Below, one piece after another: positions 41,583 to 53,335 of a stretch of 64,000 nt of DNA. Position 1 is the stretch's first letter. Each line of letters opens with the position of its first letter. This stretch comes from Paratrimastix pyriformis (lineage: Eukaryota > Preaxostyla > Paratrimastigidae), in NCBI GenBank assembly GCA_027972325.1, contig JAPMOS010000144.1:21001-85000 (forward strand), written 5' to 3'. The position numbers and the translations under genes are program-made. The notes below the pieces were generated by a model. The model did no database searches. It was not told the DNA's origin and saw only the letters and a list, made by a program, of their open reading frames with translations.

Positions 41583-43520
41583 ATGCAAAGAATGGCTAGC
41601 ATTTCCTCATCTCAGGTGTGTACTTGTGAGGAAGGCATGTTTTCCTCATCCCAGTTTAGAATTAGGGGACAATCCATCCACCAGCCGGAGGTACCGTTGG
41701 CTTGGGAGTCTCCGCCAGACTATGAGGAAGTTATTGGATCGGATGGCGATCTCCCACAAGGTTTTTTTGTGTTCATCACCGGCGCCCTCACCGATTGATC
41801 ATTTCTAGATCTCCGGTCGGCTCCACAGATCGCCTTTCTCCACTCGCGGCTCTCGCGGGCCATTCTATCGCATTTAAAACAAACTCGTCGACCAGTTTCG
41901 ACGGCGTCTTCGTCACCCTCCCCTCCTCTTCCCGATTCTTCCCGGACTCCCTCCCTTGCCCCGGTTGCCTTCCGCTCCCACGGTTCGACACCCTCCCCAT
42001 CACCCCGACCAGACGGCTCATCCCCCAGCATCGCCATGTTTACCGCAATGCCTTCACCGCCCCTGGGTACGCACACCTATCTCGAGTCTCCGCCACCCGA
42101 GCCCAACGCACCGCCCCCTCTACCCTCTCCCCACAACCGTTCCATCGCCTCGCTCCACTCACTCTCCCCGCCCGACGATCCCAACACCGCTCGTTCCTCG
42201 CGCCATTTCGTACCCAATTTTCCCCCGCCGATATCACCCCGGTACCCACACCCTCACGACCTGCCGGCCCAGTCTCAACAACCCCGGCGCGGTGTCCCCA
42301 TGTCCGACCCGGCCCTGGCCCTGGCCAGCAGCCGAAGGTCGCAGTCACCCTCACCCCAGTTGGGATACCCTCCAGCGAGCCCGCCGGACACTGTGCCGCG
42401 GCCCCGCCCTGCTGCCACGCTGTCCCTCTCGTTCCCCTTGCGCCAGGTTGCCGAGTCACCCCGGACTGATTCTGGTCCGCCTCACCCCTGCCCCATCCTC
42501 ACATCCCCCAGTTCGGACGCAGACAAATCTTTCATTTCATTTTTTTTTTTTGGTTTGGTGCGTCTGCCTTGTCCTTCCGCCGCTTCCCCCGCACTCCCCC
42601 CAGAGCGCAGCGGGACCAAGGGGCCCATCTCCCCCACGCCCATCTCGCCCACCGCGTTGTCCTCATCCCGCCGCTCCATGGCCGATGTGGGCGCCCCGCT
42701 GCTCCTCCTGAGCCACGGAGACTCATTCTTGCCCACGGCGGCGCCCTTGACCGCACCCCAAACCCCTGCGGCCCCACCACCCCCCGTATCAGGGGGAACG
42801 ACCCGTGCCCGGGCGGTCTCCATGTCCTACGGTGATATCCGCAGACACCCGCACCCCCAGCGCGCCACCCTCCTGCCTCACCCGGTGGCTGCCGTTGGTC
42901 AGCGGGCCGCGCTCACGCCCAGCGCCGGAGTTGAGTCGGTTTTACCAACGGCGCGAACGACCCTCACAACCGCCCGCTCGACAGCAGTCGCGGCGGAGCT
43001 TCTGGCCGAGGCGGGTCGCTCCCTCCGGGGGGCACCTCCGACTCCCCGCAGCCGGGGTCGAGACCTGACGCCCAGCCCAACACTCCGCAGCCTCACGGCA
43101 GATCTGCTCGATGTTGCCCGGATCACCCCGGGGGCGCGACTGGCCGCGGATCTCCGCGAGGCTGCCCGCCGGGCCGCCCAGACGCCCCTCGCCAGCCCGG
43201 CCGGCCGCATGTCTCCTGTCGCCGTGCGTCCGCGCTTCGCCAACGCCCCGTTGTACTCCCCGCCAGAGACCCCGGCCCAGCTTCTTGTTCGTGCTTTGCC
43301 TCCGTTCCGGTCTCTCTCGGTCGAACCAACCCTGGGGCACCCGAACCCCTGGAGGACAATGCGCATCTCGCCGCCTCCGTCGTCTCGTGTCCCACTCGAC
43401 GGAGCCCGTGCTCCGTATGGAAATTCCGGTGCCGTGTCGGCCGGGATCCGGCGGCTGCCGCCATTGGGTCTCAGTCGTGCTTCAAAAGGCAAACACCACC
43501 AAAGCACATCGCAGCTGTAA
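41583..43520 (+). CDS. Disordered Ser/Pro-rich protein, unknown
   Basis: Four exons close in phase: 41583-41615, 41655-41760, 41809-42510, 42604-43520 (585 residues). The start is 41583, or 41592 for a second in-frame Met. A PPDYEEV motif near residue 38 resembles WW-domain (PPxY) ligands. Most of the chain is low-complexity Ser/Pro/Arg, with an Ala-rich helical patch near the C-terminus (TARSTAVAAELLAEAGRSL, ARLAADLREAARRAA) and many SP sites. The intron before exon 4 carries a T homopolymer. The family is not recognised. Confidence 0.6.
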
Positions 43521-43723
43521 ATTGTACTCCCAAGTCCTTATTTTTTTCCCGATGAATTCGAGATGGATCTTCGCATTTCGCGTAGGGGACCAGACCCAGT
43601 CATTGGGAATACAAACCTTGTGGCGATTTATTTCTCCGGATCCTCGCACGTGGCCGCTTTGCCACCCGATCTACAGTACCCTGGGTGGTAACACAGAATT
43701 CTGTGATTTCGCTGTCGTGGACA

Positions 43724-44810
43724 ATGTGTGTCTTTGCTCTTGTTGCCCTGCTTTTCGGGGTGAGCTTTGCTGCGACCACATGCAACAACCCCCTCCTCGT
43801 CGATATGTCGGAGGCCTTTGGCTTCAAAGTCCCCGCTGCTCCCGCTGCTCACGTTGACTTCACTGTTTGCAAGACCCTGAACAACTACAATACTTGCTGC
43901 ACCGCTGAGATGATGGGCAACGTCCGTCTATCTGGGTATGGTTCTTTTTAATGATGATTGTTTTCCTCCCCGGTTCTCTTTTGTATGCCCGTCTTTTTTT
44001 TTTCTCCTGGCAACTCTCGCAGCTGACCACTGACTGGGAGGCTTTCAGGAACGAAACTACCGATGCATTGGAAATGCTGACCGAGTACTTCAAGCGGGCT
44101 GTGACGGCGGTTCGAATTCCCCGTTTCGAAGCCTCTTTTTCATTTTCACCCTTTAGCTCGGCAACCAGTACCCGAAGCTCGTCAATGCCATTAACCGCAT
44201 GTTCAATGGCATGAGCAGCGCCGTCCTCGTTATGATGCAGCATTACAGTGGCCTCTTTTGCTACATGTGCGACGCCAACTGGGCTTCATATTGGAACGCT
44301 GACAAGACCGTCATGTGACTTCTCCACCGAGACTTGCGACTCCCTGGTCAACGCATTCACGGAGTATCTCCATGGGTTCGTTCCCCCCCTCCCCTCCCTC
44401 CCCCTGTTCACCCTTGGGATAACTGTTTTCCGTCTTAGCTTCGCGACCTCATTCAGGCGTTCTCTGACTATGGGCTCCCCGGCACCCCCTCCACCGTCAA
44501 GATTTGCCAAACGACGGATGCCTGCAAGAACGTCATTTGCGGCAAGATGTTCGGCTCTGTCACCTTCGATATGGGCACGCCCTTCGATTCCACTCTTGAG
44601 CTCAACCAGCGGATGTCAAATATGCTCCATGCCCTCCGCTACAACAAGGCTGCGGCTGCCTCCAACGCTTACCCCAAGGCCGCCTACACCACCAGCACCG
44701 GTTACAAGTCGGTGGCTGTCGGCAAGGCCTCTGGCCTCTCGGGCTCCGGCGCTGTCAACGTCGTCCCCTCGATGGCTGCCGCCTTCTTCGCTGTCGTTCT
44801 CGCTCTCTAA
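43724..44810 (+). CDS. Putative GPI-anchored surface protein (possible frame break)
   Basis: Exons 43724-43935, 44049-44109, 44157-44379 and 44439-44810 give about 281 residues. Residues 1-17 form a signal peptide (MCVFALVALLFGVSFAA). The end is a small-residue spacer plus hydrophobic tail (SMAAAFFAVVLAL) with no charged residue after it, the usual look of a GPI signal. Paired cysteines lie in CNNPLLVDMSEA, FCYMCDANWASYW, CDFSTETCDSLV and CQTTDACKNVIC. In exon 3 the frame does not continue across about 44316-44325 (a TGA is met). A 22-nt intron 44310-44331 would restore the phase, or there is a small indel. The family is not recognised. Confidence 0.6.
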
Positions 44811-45344
44811 ACGTGACGCGCGCCTTGCTGAAATTAGTTCACGTTGTATGTTTTTTGTTGTTGTTTTCTCTATCGTGCCCACTTGCTGGGCGCCTTTACC
44901 ATTTTTTGGGGCCACTTTTTTCTTTTTGTGGTGACTTGTTTGTTCCTTCTCTGTGTCTTGACACGGGATGGGGGATGGCGCACTTTTTTTTTTTGGAGGG
45001 GAGGGTGATCGATCTTCCATCATTTGTTTGTGTTGTTGGAATAACTCGAGAACCAATCTCGGTGCTCCTTTTCGGAGCGCCGGCATTCGTACATGTAATA
45101 GATGCGCTTGACACCTAGTCGTCATCAGAGGCGTCATCGCGGTCGCGGCGTCATCATCTAGTCGTCATCAGCGCCGGTCCATCCTGAGGGCCAGCAGGGT
45201 CTGGTCGGTCCATCCTGAGGGCCAGCAGGGGCTGGTTTACAGGAAGTGTTCCGAGCTCGGCGCGCAGACGGAGGGCCACCAACGAGGAGCCAACTCTCTC
45301 CGGCTAGTGATCCCATTCCCCGGGCCAGCCCGATTATCATCAAA
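44811..45344. other. Intergenic, with short direct repeats
   Basis: T-rich 3' flank of the surface-protein gene, then small repeats at about 45117-45240. Two copies of GGTCCATCCTGAGGGCCAGC lie close together. No gene was seen. Confidence 0.6.
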
Positions 45345-45932
45345 ATGGGTGGGATTTTTTCGCGTAAAAAGAAGACGACGATTCTGATGCTGGGCCTGGA
45401 CAATGCTGGCAAGTCGAGCATCGTGCAGCGACTTTTGCACATGTCCGCCGGAGCTCCGCTCCCCGAGACGATCCCAACGGTGGGGTATGATTTGAGAGAG
45501 GTACGCTTCAAGAAGCTCCTCTTCAAGATTTGGGACATCGGTGGACAATTAGAAACACGCCCAGGTCTGACTTCTTGATGGCCTTTGTCTCCTTGATGAT
45601 TTTTTTTTTTAGTATGGCGCCATTATTTCAGCGGCATGAAGGGGTTGGTTTATGTTGTGGATGCTGCCGCAGAACAGCGTTTTAACGAGACGACACAAGT
45701 CCTTTCACGGGTGATCTGCGACCCGCAGCTCTCCGGGGTTCCGTTGCTGGTCCTGGCCAACAAATCTGATTTACCCGGGGCCAAGGACTCCGGGACGCTC
45801 TGTTCGTTGTTGAACCTGCCCGAGTTGGGCCTCCAGAATCGCCTCAACTGGCACATTGATGCCTGCAGTGCCAAAACGGGCGCCGGGTTGGAGTCCGCCT
45901 TCGGGTGGCTCAGCGACAACCTCAAGAAGTGA
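45345..45932 (+). CDS. ARF/ARL-family small GTPase
   Basis: Membrane-traffic or ciliary GTPase of 179 residues. Exons are 45345-45564 and 45613-45932. Gly2 (MGGIFSRKKK) is a myristoylation signal. The P-loop is GLDNAGKSS, switch I ends in IPTVGYDL, switch II is WDIGGQ, the base-recognition motif is NKSD, and CSAKTG is the SAK motif. The switch I Thr and the WDxGGQ Gln are present, so an active GTPase is likely. The exact ARL subfamily cannot be fixed by eye. The 48-nt intron has donor gtctga and a T-run before the acceptor. Confidence 0.94.
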
Positions 45933-46436
45933 CCGCCTGACGCTCCTCCCGGTCGTTCCTCTCTCCGCTTTCTCCCCCCTCGACTCCTCCTCGTCTTTTT
46001 CGCAACCGTTCCCATTTTTATATTTTTGGGGCTGCATCTCTCGTGTTCTCGGTGGTTGTATTCGGTTCCTTCCGTCCTCCCTCCTCCTCCCTCCCTCCCT
46101 CCTCCTCCCTCCCTCCCTCCCTCCTCCCTCCCTCCCTCCCTCCCTCCTCCTCCCCTATTTCCAGACACCATGTAATTCTCTTCTCATTTGCCTCTGTGAA
46201 GGTCCCCTCGGAATGTGTAAACGGAGGGAAACACGCTCCCCCCCGAAACCCCCCATCGAAACCAGACCCTCTCTGGGGGTCCCTCTTCCCAACTCGTGCT
46301 GCTGCCGCCGCAGAGGATGAATTGTGGTCGGAAATGATGAAAAACGCTTGAAAGCGCCGATCGGCCCACCCAAAACAACACAAACCGAAAACTGACCTGG
46401 CCCACTCCCGCGGGGGGGCGGTGCAGGCGCCTCCTC
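45933..46436. other. Convergent intergenic, CT-rich
   Basis: Holds a long CCTCC/CCCT tract at about 46074-46155. The ARL and PCID2 3' ends converge here. No gene was seen. Confidence 0.7.
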
Positions 46437-47609
46437 TCACCTCCACCAACTGGGCTGCAGGGTGGTTCTCAAGGGTGGGAAGGGGGTGATCATGCTGCAC
46501 ACAAGGAGCTTCTTGGAGTGGAGCAGGTACCCCTTGATGAAGCCGCGCGCCACGAGGAGGGCCAGGATGCCCTCCAACTCGGGAAGCTCGATCGGGTGGC
46601 CCAGGGCGCCAAGGGCCACTGCCATCTCCTCGATGGGAACCTGGCTGGCCACCTGTTCGGCCTGCTGCTTCGCTTGGGGGGTCCTGGCCTGGGCCGCCAG
46701 CTCCTGGCCACGAAGGAAGTGGCTGGCGAGAAGGAAAGGAATGGAGAGGGTCAGCGATCCGCGGCGAGGAGGCCGGGGATGGGAGGATGGATGGGAGGAT
46801 GGGAGGATGGGGGATGGGGGGGATGGTTATGGAGGAGGAGGAGGAGGAGGGAGAGAGAGGGGGAGGGAGGGAGGAGGGAGGGAGAGAGAGGGGGAGAGGG
46901 GGAGGGGAGGGGGGAGGGGGGGAGTGGTGATGGTTTGAGTAGGAGGAAGCGGACGGAATCGGTTAGGCGAGGTGGGGAAGAAGAAGAGGTATGATGGGAA
47001 GTGGTGAGAATAATGGTTGGAGGGAAGGAATGGGATGCTGGATGATAATGATGAAGGTGAAGATACAACGGGGAGAGAAAAAGGCGGGATGGATGTGGGG
47101 GGAGAGGGTGGTGATGGGAAAGAAAGGTAAGGTGGGGGACGGGGGGATTGTGGGTGGAAGCAAGATGCGGATGGGGGCAAGAAGAGGAATGATGAGGGGG
47201 TGAGGGAGGAAGATTCAGTTGAGATCGAAACTGTAAGAAATAATGGGGACAGTAGCGTGTTACTTCGCTCAGAGAGTACTGAGTACCGTTGCCATGGACT
47301 CTACCTCCATGGCAATAGGTTTTGAAAAAAAAAAAAGTGGGGGGGAGGAGGAGGAGGAAAAGGGAGGGGACCACAGACACGCGCCGGACGAAGCACCGGA
47401 AGGCGAGAATCTCCAGGCGAGTCAGCAGCATGTAGACGCCGGCGCGGATGAAGAAATCCTGGTGCTCATCCAAAGCCGCTCGGAACTTGGCCACGTTGCC
47501 TGCGGGGGGTGGGTGCCGGGTGCCGTGCGGGGGTTGAGGATGACGAACTTGGAGGCAAATCGTCCGGCATCACTTTGCGTGATGATAATGATTGATGGTG
47601 ATCTGGGTA

Positions 47610-47696
<87 letters not shown>

Positions 47697-48859
47697 AGCC
47701 GAGACACGGACCCGTCTTGAGGGCCAGCCGAATGCCGAGGTACTGGGGCAGGTTATATTTGGTCAGCAGCCGGACGGAGGGCAACCGGAAGTGCAGCATC
47801 CGCAGCGGAACCAGCGAAACCAGAGTGAGTCTGTGTTTGATCGAGGGAGGGATCGAGAATGAGTATGTGCGTTGTTTTGGGGGGGGGTTGGGGGGTGGGG
47901 GGGGCAAAGAGGCAGAAGATGGTGGGGTGGAGGCAGATGTGTGCGCGGTGTGAGCATGTGGGGGGAGGCGATGGGGGGGACGAGTGTGTGGGCGACCTTC
48001 GGTTGGAGTAGCACTTGGACGGGCAGTTTTCGTACACAAAATTTAAAAATTCAATGGCCTGCAGAACCCATGCCCATTGACCAGAGAAGAAAAAAAATGA
48101 GGAGGGGGGGATGGGCGTGCCGGGGTTGTACCGACCCTCTCAAAGTTCGAATCGAAGAGCTGGATGCGACCCTGGAAGAAGTTGTAGATCACTCGCTGTG
48201 GCAGAGGGTAGAGCTCCAAGGGGTTACGAGACATGTTATCGGAGACGCTCTTCAGGGACGTGGGGTTGTTGTTCTGGGGATGGAGCCAGACAGTCAATAC
48301 CCGGCGGCGATGAGCGGGGGAATTCAGACCTTCATGGCAATTCGAAGGAGTTCATTGGAAACGTTCAGCAAAAACTCTTTTGGGGCCACGGGGAATTGCG
48401 ACATCAGATAGCGGGAAGTCTCGTCGGTGGCTTGTGGCGTCTGTCCGGCCTGGTAGTACTGATCATCAGCCTGAGGGGGGGGGTGTCGGCTGGGTGATGG
48501 AGACGTGAACGGACATGTGCGGCAATCTTGCGCAGGTCTGAGAAAAGCCCAGGGGCAATCTGCCAAAGGTCCCCCTTGACAAGAGACTTGGTCAGGCTGA
48601 GATGATGGTTGAAACACTCTATCAGGTTCAGCCTTTCGAAAGCTTGTGAACGATGAACTAAGGCAATGACTGCATCAGAAAATGATTGATACTCACGGGG
48701 CCCGAGTCGGCTGGTGACAGCGCGCTCAATATCAACTTGAGGGGGAATGTCGAGAACTATCTGCAAATTGAGAAGGGCTCGCAACGCATTGATGTCTTGT
48801 CCTTGATAGGCATTTCGAATTCGTTCGAGGAAGATGTCCAATCGCTGGCGTCGGTCCAT
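46437..48859 (-). CDS. PCID2: PCI-domain protein 2 (Thp1/PCID2, TREX-2 complex)
   Basis: TREX-2 subunit that couples transcription to mRNA export at the nuclear pore. Seven exons close in phase: 48859-48515, 48458-48330, 48273-48136, 48058-47997, 47830-47712, 47499-47379, 46722-46437. They give 399 residues, the usual PCID2 length. Family blocks are EFLNFVYENCPSKCYSNRR, RMLHFRLPSVRLLTKYNLP, KFRAALDEHQDFFIRAGVYM, LLTRLEILAFRCFVRRV and the winged-helix end GILALLVARGFIKGYLLHSK KLLV. Intron 5 carries a (GAT)n run (47606-47697), and intron 6 has G/A-rich microsatellites (about 46780-47180). It is head to head with CPN60 across 75 bp. Confidence 0.96.
47606..47697. repeat. (GAT)n microsatellite
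   Basis: About 30 GAT units (CAT-type in the sense strand), directly after the PCID2 exon 5 donor. Confidence 0.95.
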
Positions 48860-48934
48860 CGATCAAAAAGAAACGTCCACCGGACCAGTCGATCTGTCCC
48901 CGGGAACGGTATTTATAACTCCCGTCGTGTGAAA
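48860..48934. promoter_or_regulatory. Bidirectional promoter, PCID2 / CPN60
   Basis: A 75-bp spacer between start codons. A TATA-like TATTTATAA at about 48911-48919 points toward CPN60, only some 16-24 bp from its ATG, which would imply a very short leader. The role is inferred. Confidence 0.55.
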
Positions 48935-50988
48935 ATGCAGGCCCTGTTTTCCACTGCTGCCCCTGCTCTGGTTCGTCTGGCCTCGTCGGCAAAGGAGATC
49001 AAGTTCGGAGATGAAGGCCGCGCGGCAATTTTGAAGGGTGTCGACACGCTTGCCAAGGCTGTTGCCACGACCCTCGGTCCAAAGGTCTCTCCAATTCGCC
49101 TGTCTGCTCTCATCACAAAAGTAGGGGCGGACCGTTTTGATTGATGACGAGTTTGAACCCCGCATTACGAAGGATGGTGTTACTGTGGCTCGGTCGATTG
49201 ATTTCCGTGACAGGTACATGAACGTTGGTGCAAACCTCGTTAAGAACGTTGCCATTAAAACTAACGAAGAGGCAGGCGATGGTCTGAGACTCACCGGGTC
49301 TTTCCGTTCACACTCATCCGTTCGATTCAAGGTACCACCACGGCCACTGTTCTGGCCCACTCCATTTTCAAGGAAGGCTGCAAGAGGTTCGTGTTTTTTT
49401 CTCGCGTATGTGTTCGATTTAATTTTTCCGCGCTTTTTTTTGCCGATAGTGTCGCCGCCGGCATGAACCCCACCGACCTGAAGCGGGGCATCGACCTGGC
49501 CGTCGACGCGGTCGTGACTGACCTGAAGAAAAAAGCCAAACAAATTTCCACGAAGGAGGAGCTCAAGCAGGTCGCCACCATCTCCGCCAACGGCGACACG
49601 AACATCGGTGAGTTTATCGCCTCGGCCATGGAGCGGGTGGGCAAGGAGGGCATCATCACGGTCGAGGAAGGCAAGAGCACCAAGGACGAGCTGCAGGTGG
49701 TGGAGGGTGTCAAGTTTGATCAGGGCTTCGCCTCGCCCTTCTTCGTGACCGACCAGCACGCCATGAAAATGGTCTCCATCCCCCTCCTGTCATGCTTACC
49801 CCCCGGTTATGCCGACCTTTAGGAGCTCGACGACCCGCTCATCCTGCTGTGCAACAAGCGCCTCAGCCGGGTGCAGGACGTGGTGGGGCCCATGGACTAT
49901 GCGCTGAACAAGATGCATCGGGCGCTGGTCATCGTGGCCGAGGACATCGATGGCGACGCGCTGGCCGTCATGGCTTACAACAAGATCCGCAACGGCGCCA
50001 GGGTCCGTTCGTCCTCCACTCCCATCCCTCGGGCCATATGTGTTGTGTTTCTGGATGGACGTGGCTGGTGCCGACTGAACCTCACCTACCGCTCCTTGCA
50101 TTGCAGGTGTGTGCCATCAAGGCCCCGGGTTACGGTGAGTCGCGTCGGGCATGGCTGGACGACCTCGCCCTCCTGGGCGGTGGGCAGGTCAGTCCTCTGC
50201 ACCGCCCGGCTGCCTGCCCGCCTGCCCGCCTGCCCGCCTGCCCTGCCTGCCCTGCCTGCCCCTGCCTGCCCCCTGCCCCTGCCTGCCCCTGCCTGCCCCT
50301 GCCTGCCCCTGCCTGCCCCTGCCTGCCCCTGCCTGCCCCTGCCTGCCCCTGCCTGCCCCTGCCTGCCCCTGCCTGCCCCTGCCTGCCCCTGCCTGCCCCA
50401 CCTTAAACTCGCCTGCGCCTGCGCCGACCCCTCAAGGTGATCTCGGAGGAAGCAGGCCAGTCCCTGGAACATCCCGAGGCGGCTCTGTTTGCCTCGTGTC
50501 GCAAGGTGATCGCCACCAAGGACTACACCATCCTCCAGGGGGGCGCCGGCAACCAGGAGCTGGTCAAGCGTCACTGCGAGGGGCTGAAGTCCGCACCCAC
50601 ACCGATCGCGGCTTGTTTCTTCGTCACTCTTGATGGCCACTGCCACACCGCCACCACGATCGCCAAATCACCACCACGGCCACCGCCACCACCGCCACCA
50701 CCGCCACCACCGCCACCACCGCCACCACCGCCACCACCGCCACCACCGCCACCACCGCCACCACCGCCACCACCGCCACCACCGCCACCACCGCCACCAC
50801 CGCCACCACCGCCACCACCGCGACCACCGCGACCACCGCGACCACCGCGACCACCACAACCACCACAACCACCACAACCACGACAACAACCACAACCACA
50901 ACCACCACAACCACAACCACAACCACAACCACCGCTCCACACACACAACCACCACCACAATCACCTCAGCCACCACAGCCACCACCAC

Positions 50989-51036
<48 letters not shown>

Positions 51037-52649
51037 TCTACATATATAAATACCGAAAAACAGGGACGACTTTTCGGGGGAAGGAACTGAGGGTGGCCTT
51101 CCAAAAATCTGTAAATTTTAGGGCTCTCCCCCGGCACCGACCCGACCCAAAGGCAGTTGGTATTTTTAGTCCTCATGCCGTCGGACTTTTGCCAACTTAG
51201 GGGCAACACGCCATTTGCCAGGGGGAGAGTGCAGCCGTCATCACACCCTATGTGTTCGGGACCGGCTTACCGCAGCACTGCGGGGACGTCCACAGGCCAC
51301 AGTGGTATCCTGGAGAGCGCACCGTATTGTTGGAGTGGGGTCCGGCCAGCTGTCCGTGCGGCTCGGTCACCGTGGACCAGCACCCGAGAGAACCCGTCGC
51401 AAGGCCGGGATGGTAGGGGCATTCATCAGGGGGGGATCGCCAACCTTGACCGGGCGGGCCATTGTGCTTCGGGTCTCCAAGCGGGTTCGGGCGGTGGTGG
51501 GCGAAGCTAGGCATCAAGGGGCAGGGGCCAGAGAGCGCTACCATGTGTCGCACCGATTTCGCAACGATTTCGCAACATTTTCGCAACAGTGTTGTCCGGA
51601 CAACGATCGCACCTGAAGGTGGGGCCGGACGCAGCCTGGGCGCCACAGGCGCATGAGAGCCGACCAGGTCTACTAAGCCTACTGTGTCTTGCGGCATTTC
51701 GGCTTTTCGGCCCTTCGGCCCCTCCGACCCCATCTTCACAAGTCCCCCAGGGGGGGTGGCCCTTATATACCCTACTTGGGAGGCACCCCCAAGAAAGTAT
51801 GGGAGGCACAGGAAAAAAAATATGGGACCAAAAATTAAAGTCCAAAAAATTCAAATGACCGGAGAGGGTCGGCGACCTTACCGTTCGCTGGAGGGACCCA
51901 TAAATCCACCAAACCGTGGTCGTGGTGGCCCCCAGGTCAACCCTTCCCCGGGGGGATAGCCACCAAGGTCGAAAATTTCAAACAGGCTCAGACGGGTCGG
52001 GGAAGGATGGCGACCTCACCAGTCGTTCGGGCCACCTTGCCCTATCATCGCAGGGCGGTCGCGATCGACTCCAGGGCAACCCTTCCCCGGGGGGATAGCC
52101 ACCAAGGTCGAAATTTCAAAGTGGTTGGCAAAGGCCGGCGACCTCACCGTTCGCTGGAGGGACCCATAAATCCAGCGAACCGTGGTCGGTACCGGCCGCC
52201 GATCGACCCTTCCCCGGGGGGATAGCCACCAAGGTCAAAATTTCAAACAGGTCGGGGAAGCACGGCGACCTCACCGTTCGCTGGAGGGATCCATAAATCC
52301 ACCAAACTGTGGTCGAGGTAGCCCGCCGATCAACCCTTCCCCGGGGGGATAGCCACCAAGGTCGAAATTTCGGAGTGGTTGGCAAAGGCCGGCGACCTCA
52401 CCGTTCGCTGGAGGGACCCATAAATCTAGCGAACCGTGGTCAAGGTAGCCCGCCGATCGACCCTTCCCCGGGGGGATAGCCACCAAGGTCGAAATTTCAA
52501 ACGGGTCGGTGAAGGACGGCGACCTCACCAGTCGTTCGGACCACCCTGCCATATCACCGCAGGATGGTCGCGGTCGACTCCAGGTCAACCCTTCCCCGGG
52601 GAGATAGCCACCAGATTGAGAGCGTAACGAAGCGAGCTCGCCTGACTTG

Positions 52650-52700
<51 letters not shown>

Positions 52701-53301
52701 ACAGCAACCACCACTCTAACCACGGTCATTGCTCCACAACGCCCCTCTCGTCTTCTTTTTGTTCCCGTTACTTCTTTCACTCTGTCTGGCACACACACGC
52801 CACCGCCACACCGCCACCGCTATCACACACACTCTTCTACCTCTCTGCTTTTTGTTTTCCCGTTACTTCTTTCCCTTGCATGACACACACCCCGGTGCTC
52901 ACCTCCGGATCCTCTTCCCCCACCCACCCCACCACCCACCACCCATCTTCCCTGGGCAGGGAGCAGGCCCGGAACCCCGAGCTGAGCGAGTACGACCGGG
53001 ATCGCCTCAAGCAGCGCGTGGCCAAACTCACTGGCGGTGTGGCCGTCCTCAAGGTCTGCCCCTCCGACCATCCCGTCCCCTCTTCTGTTCGTTTTCCTGT
53101 CACATGCCCCTTTTGGCAGATGCCCTGATCTGTGCGGGATTCTGTCACAGGAGTCCTGATTCTGTGCCGTTGTCTCTGAAATGAATATCATGCCTGTCCC
53201 ATCAGAATACCAGTGAAACTCGGCGTATCGGGAAGAGTTTGCCTGGAAAGCCGTCGGAACTTGAATAACGGTGCATCGTCGTTTTCCAACATCCGTCTCC
53301 A

Positions 53302-53335
<34 letters not shown>

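Noticed and set aside
45117-45240. Small direct repeats upstream of the ARL gene considered as a mobile element
   Set aside because: Only short imperfect duplications, with no termini or coding content.
51215-51739. ORFs of 133 and 163 codons within the dispersed element
   Set aside because: No recognisable domain, reduced-complexity composition, opposite strands overlapping. No evidence that they are genes.
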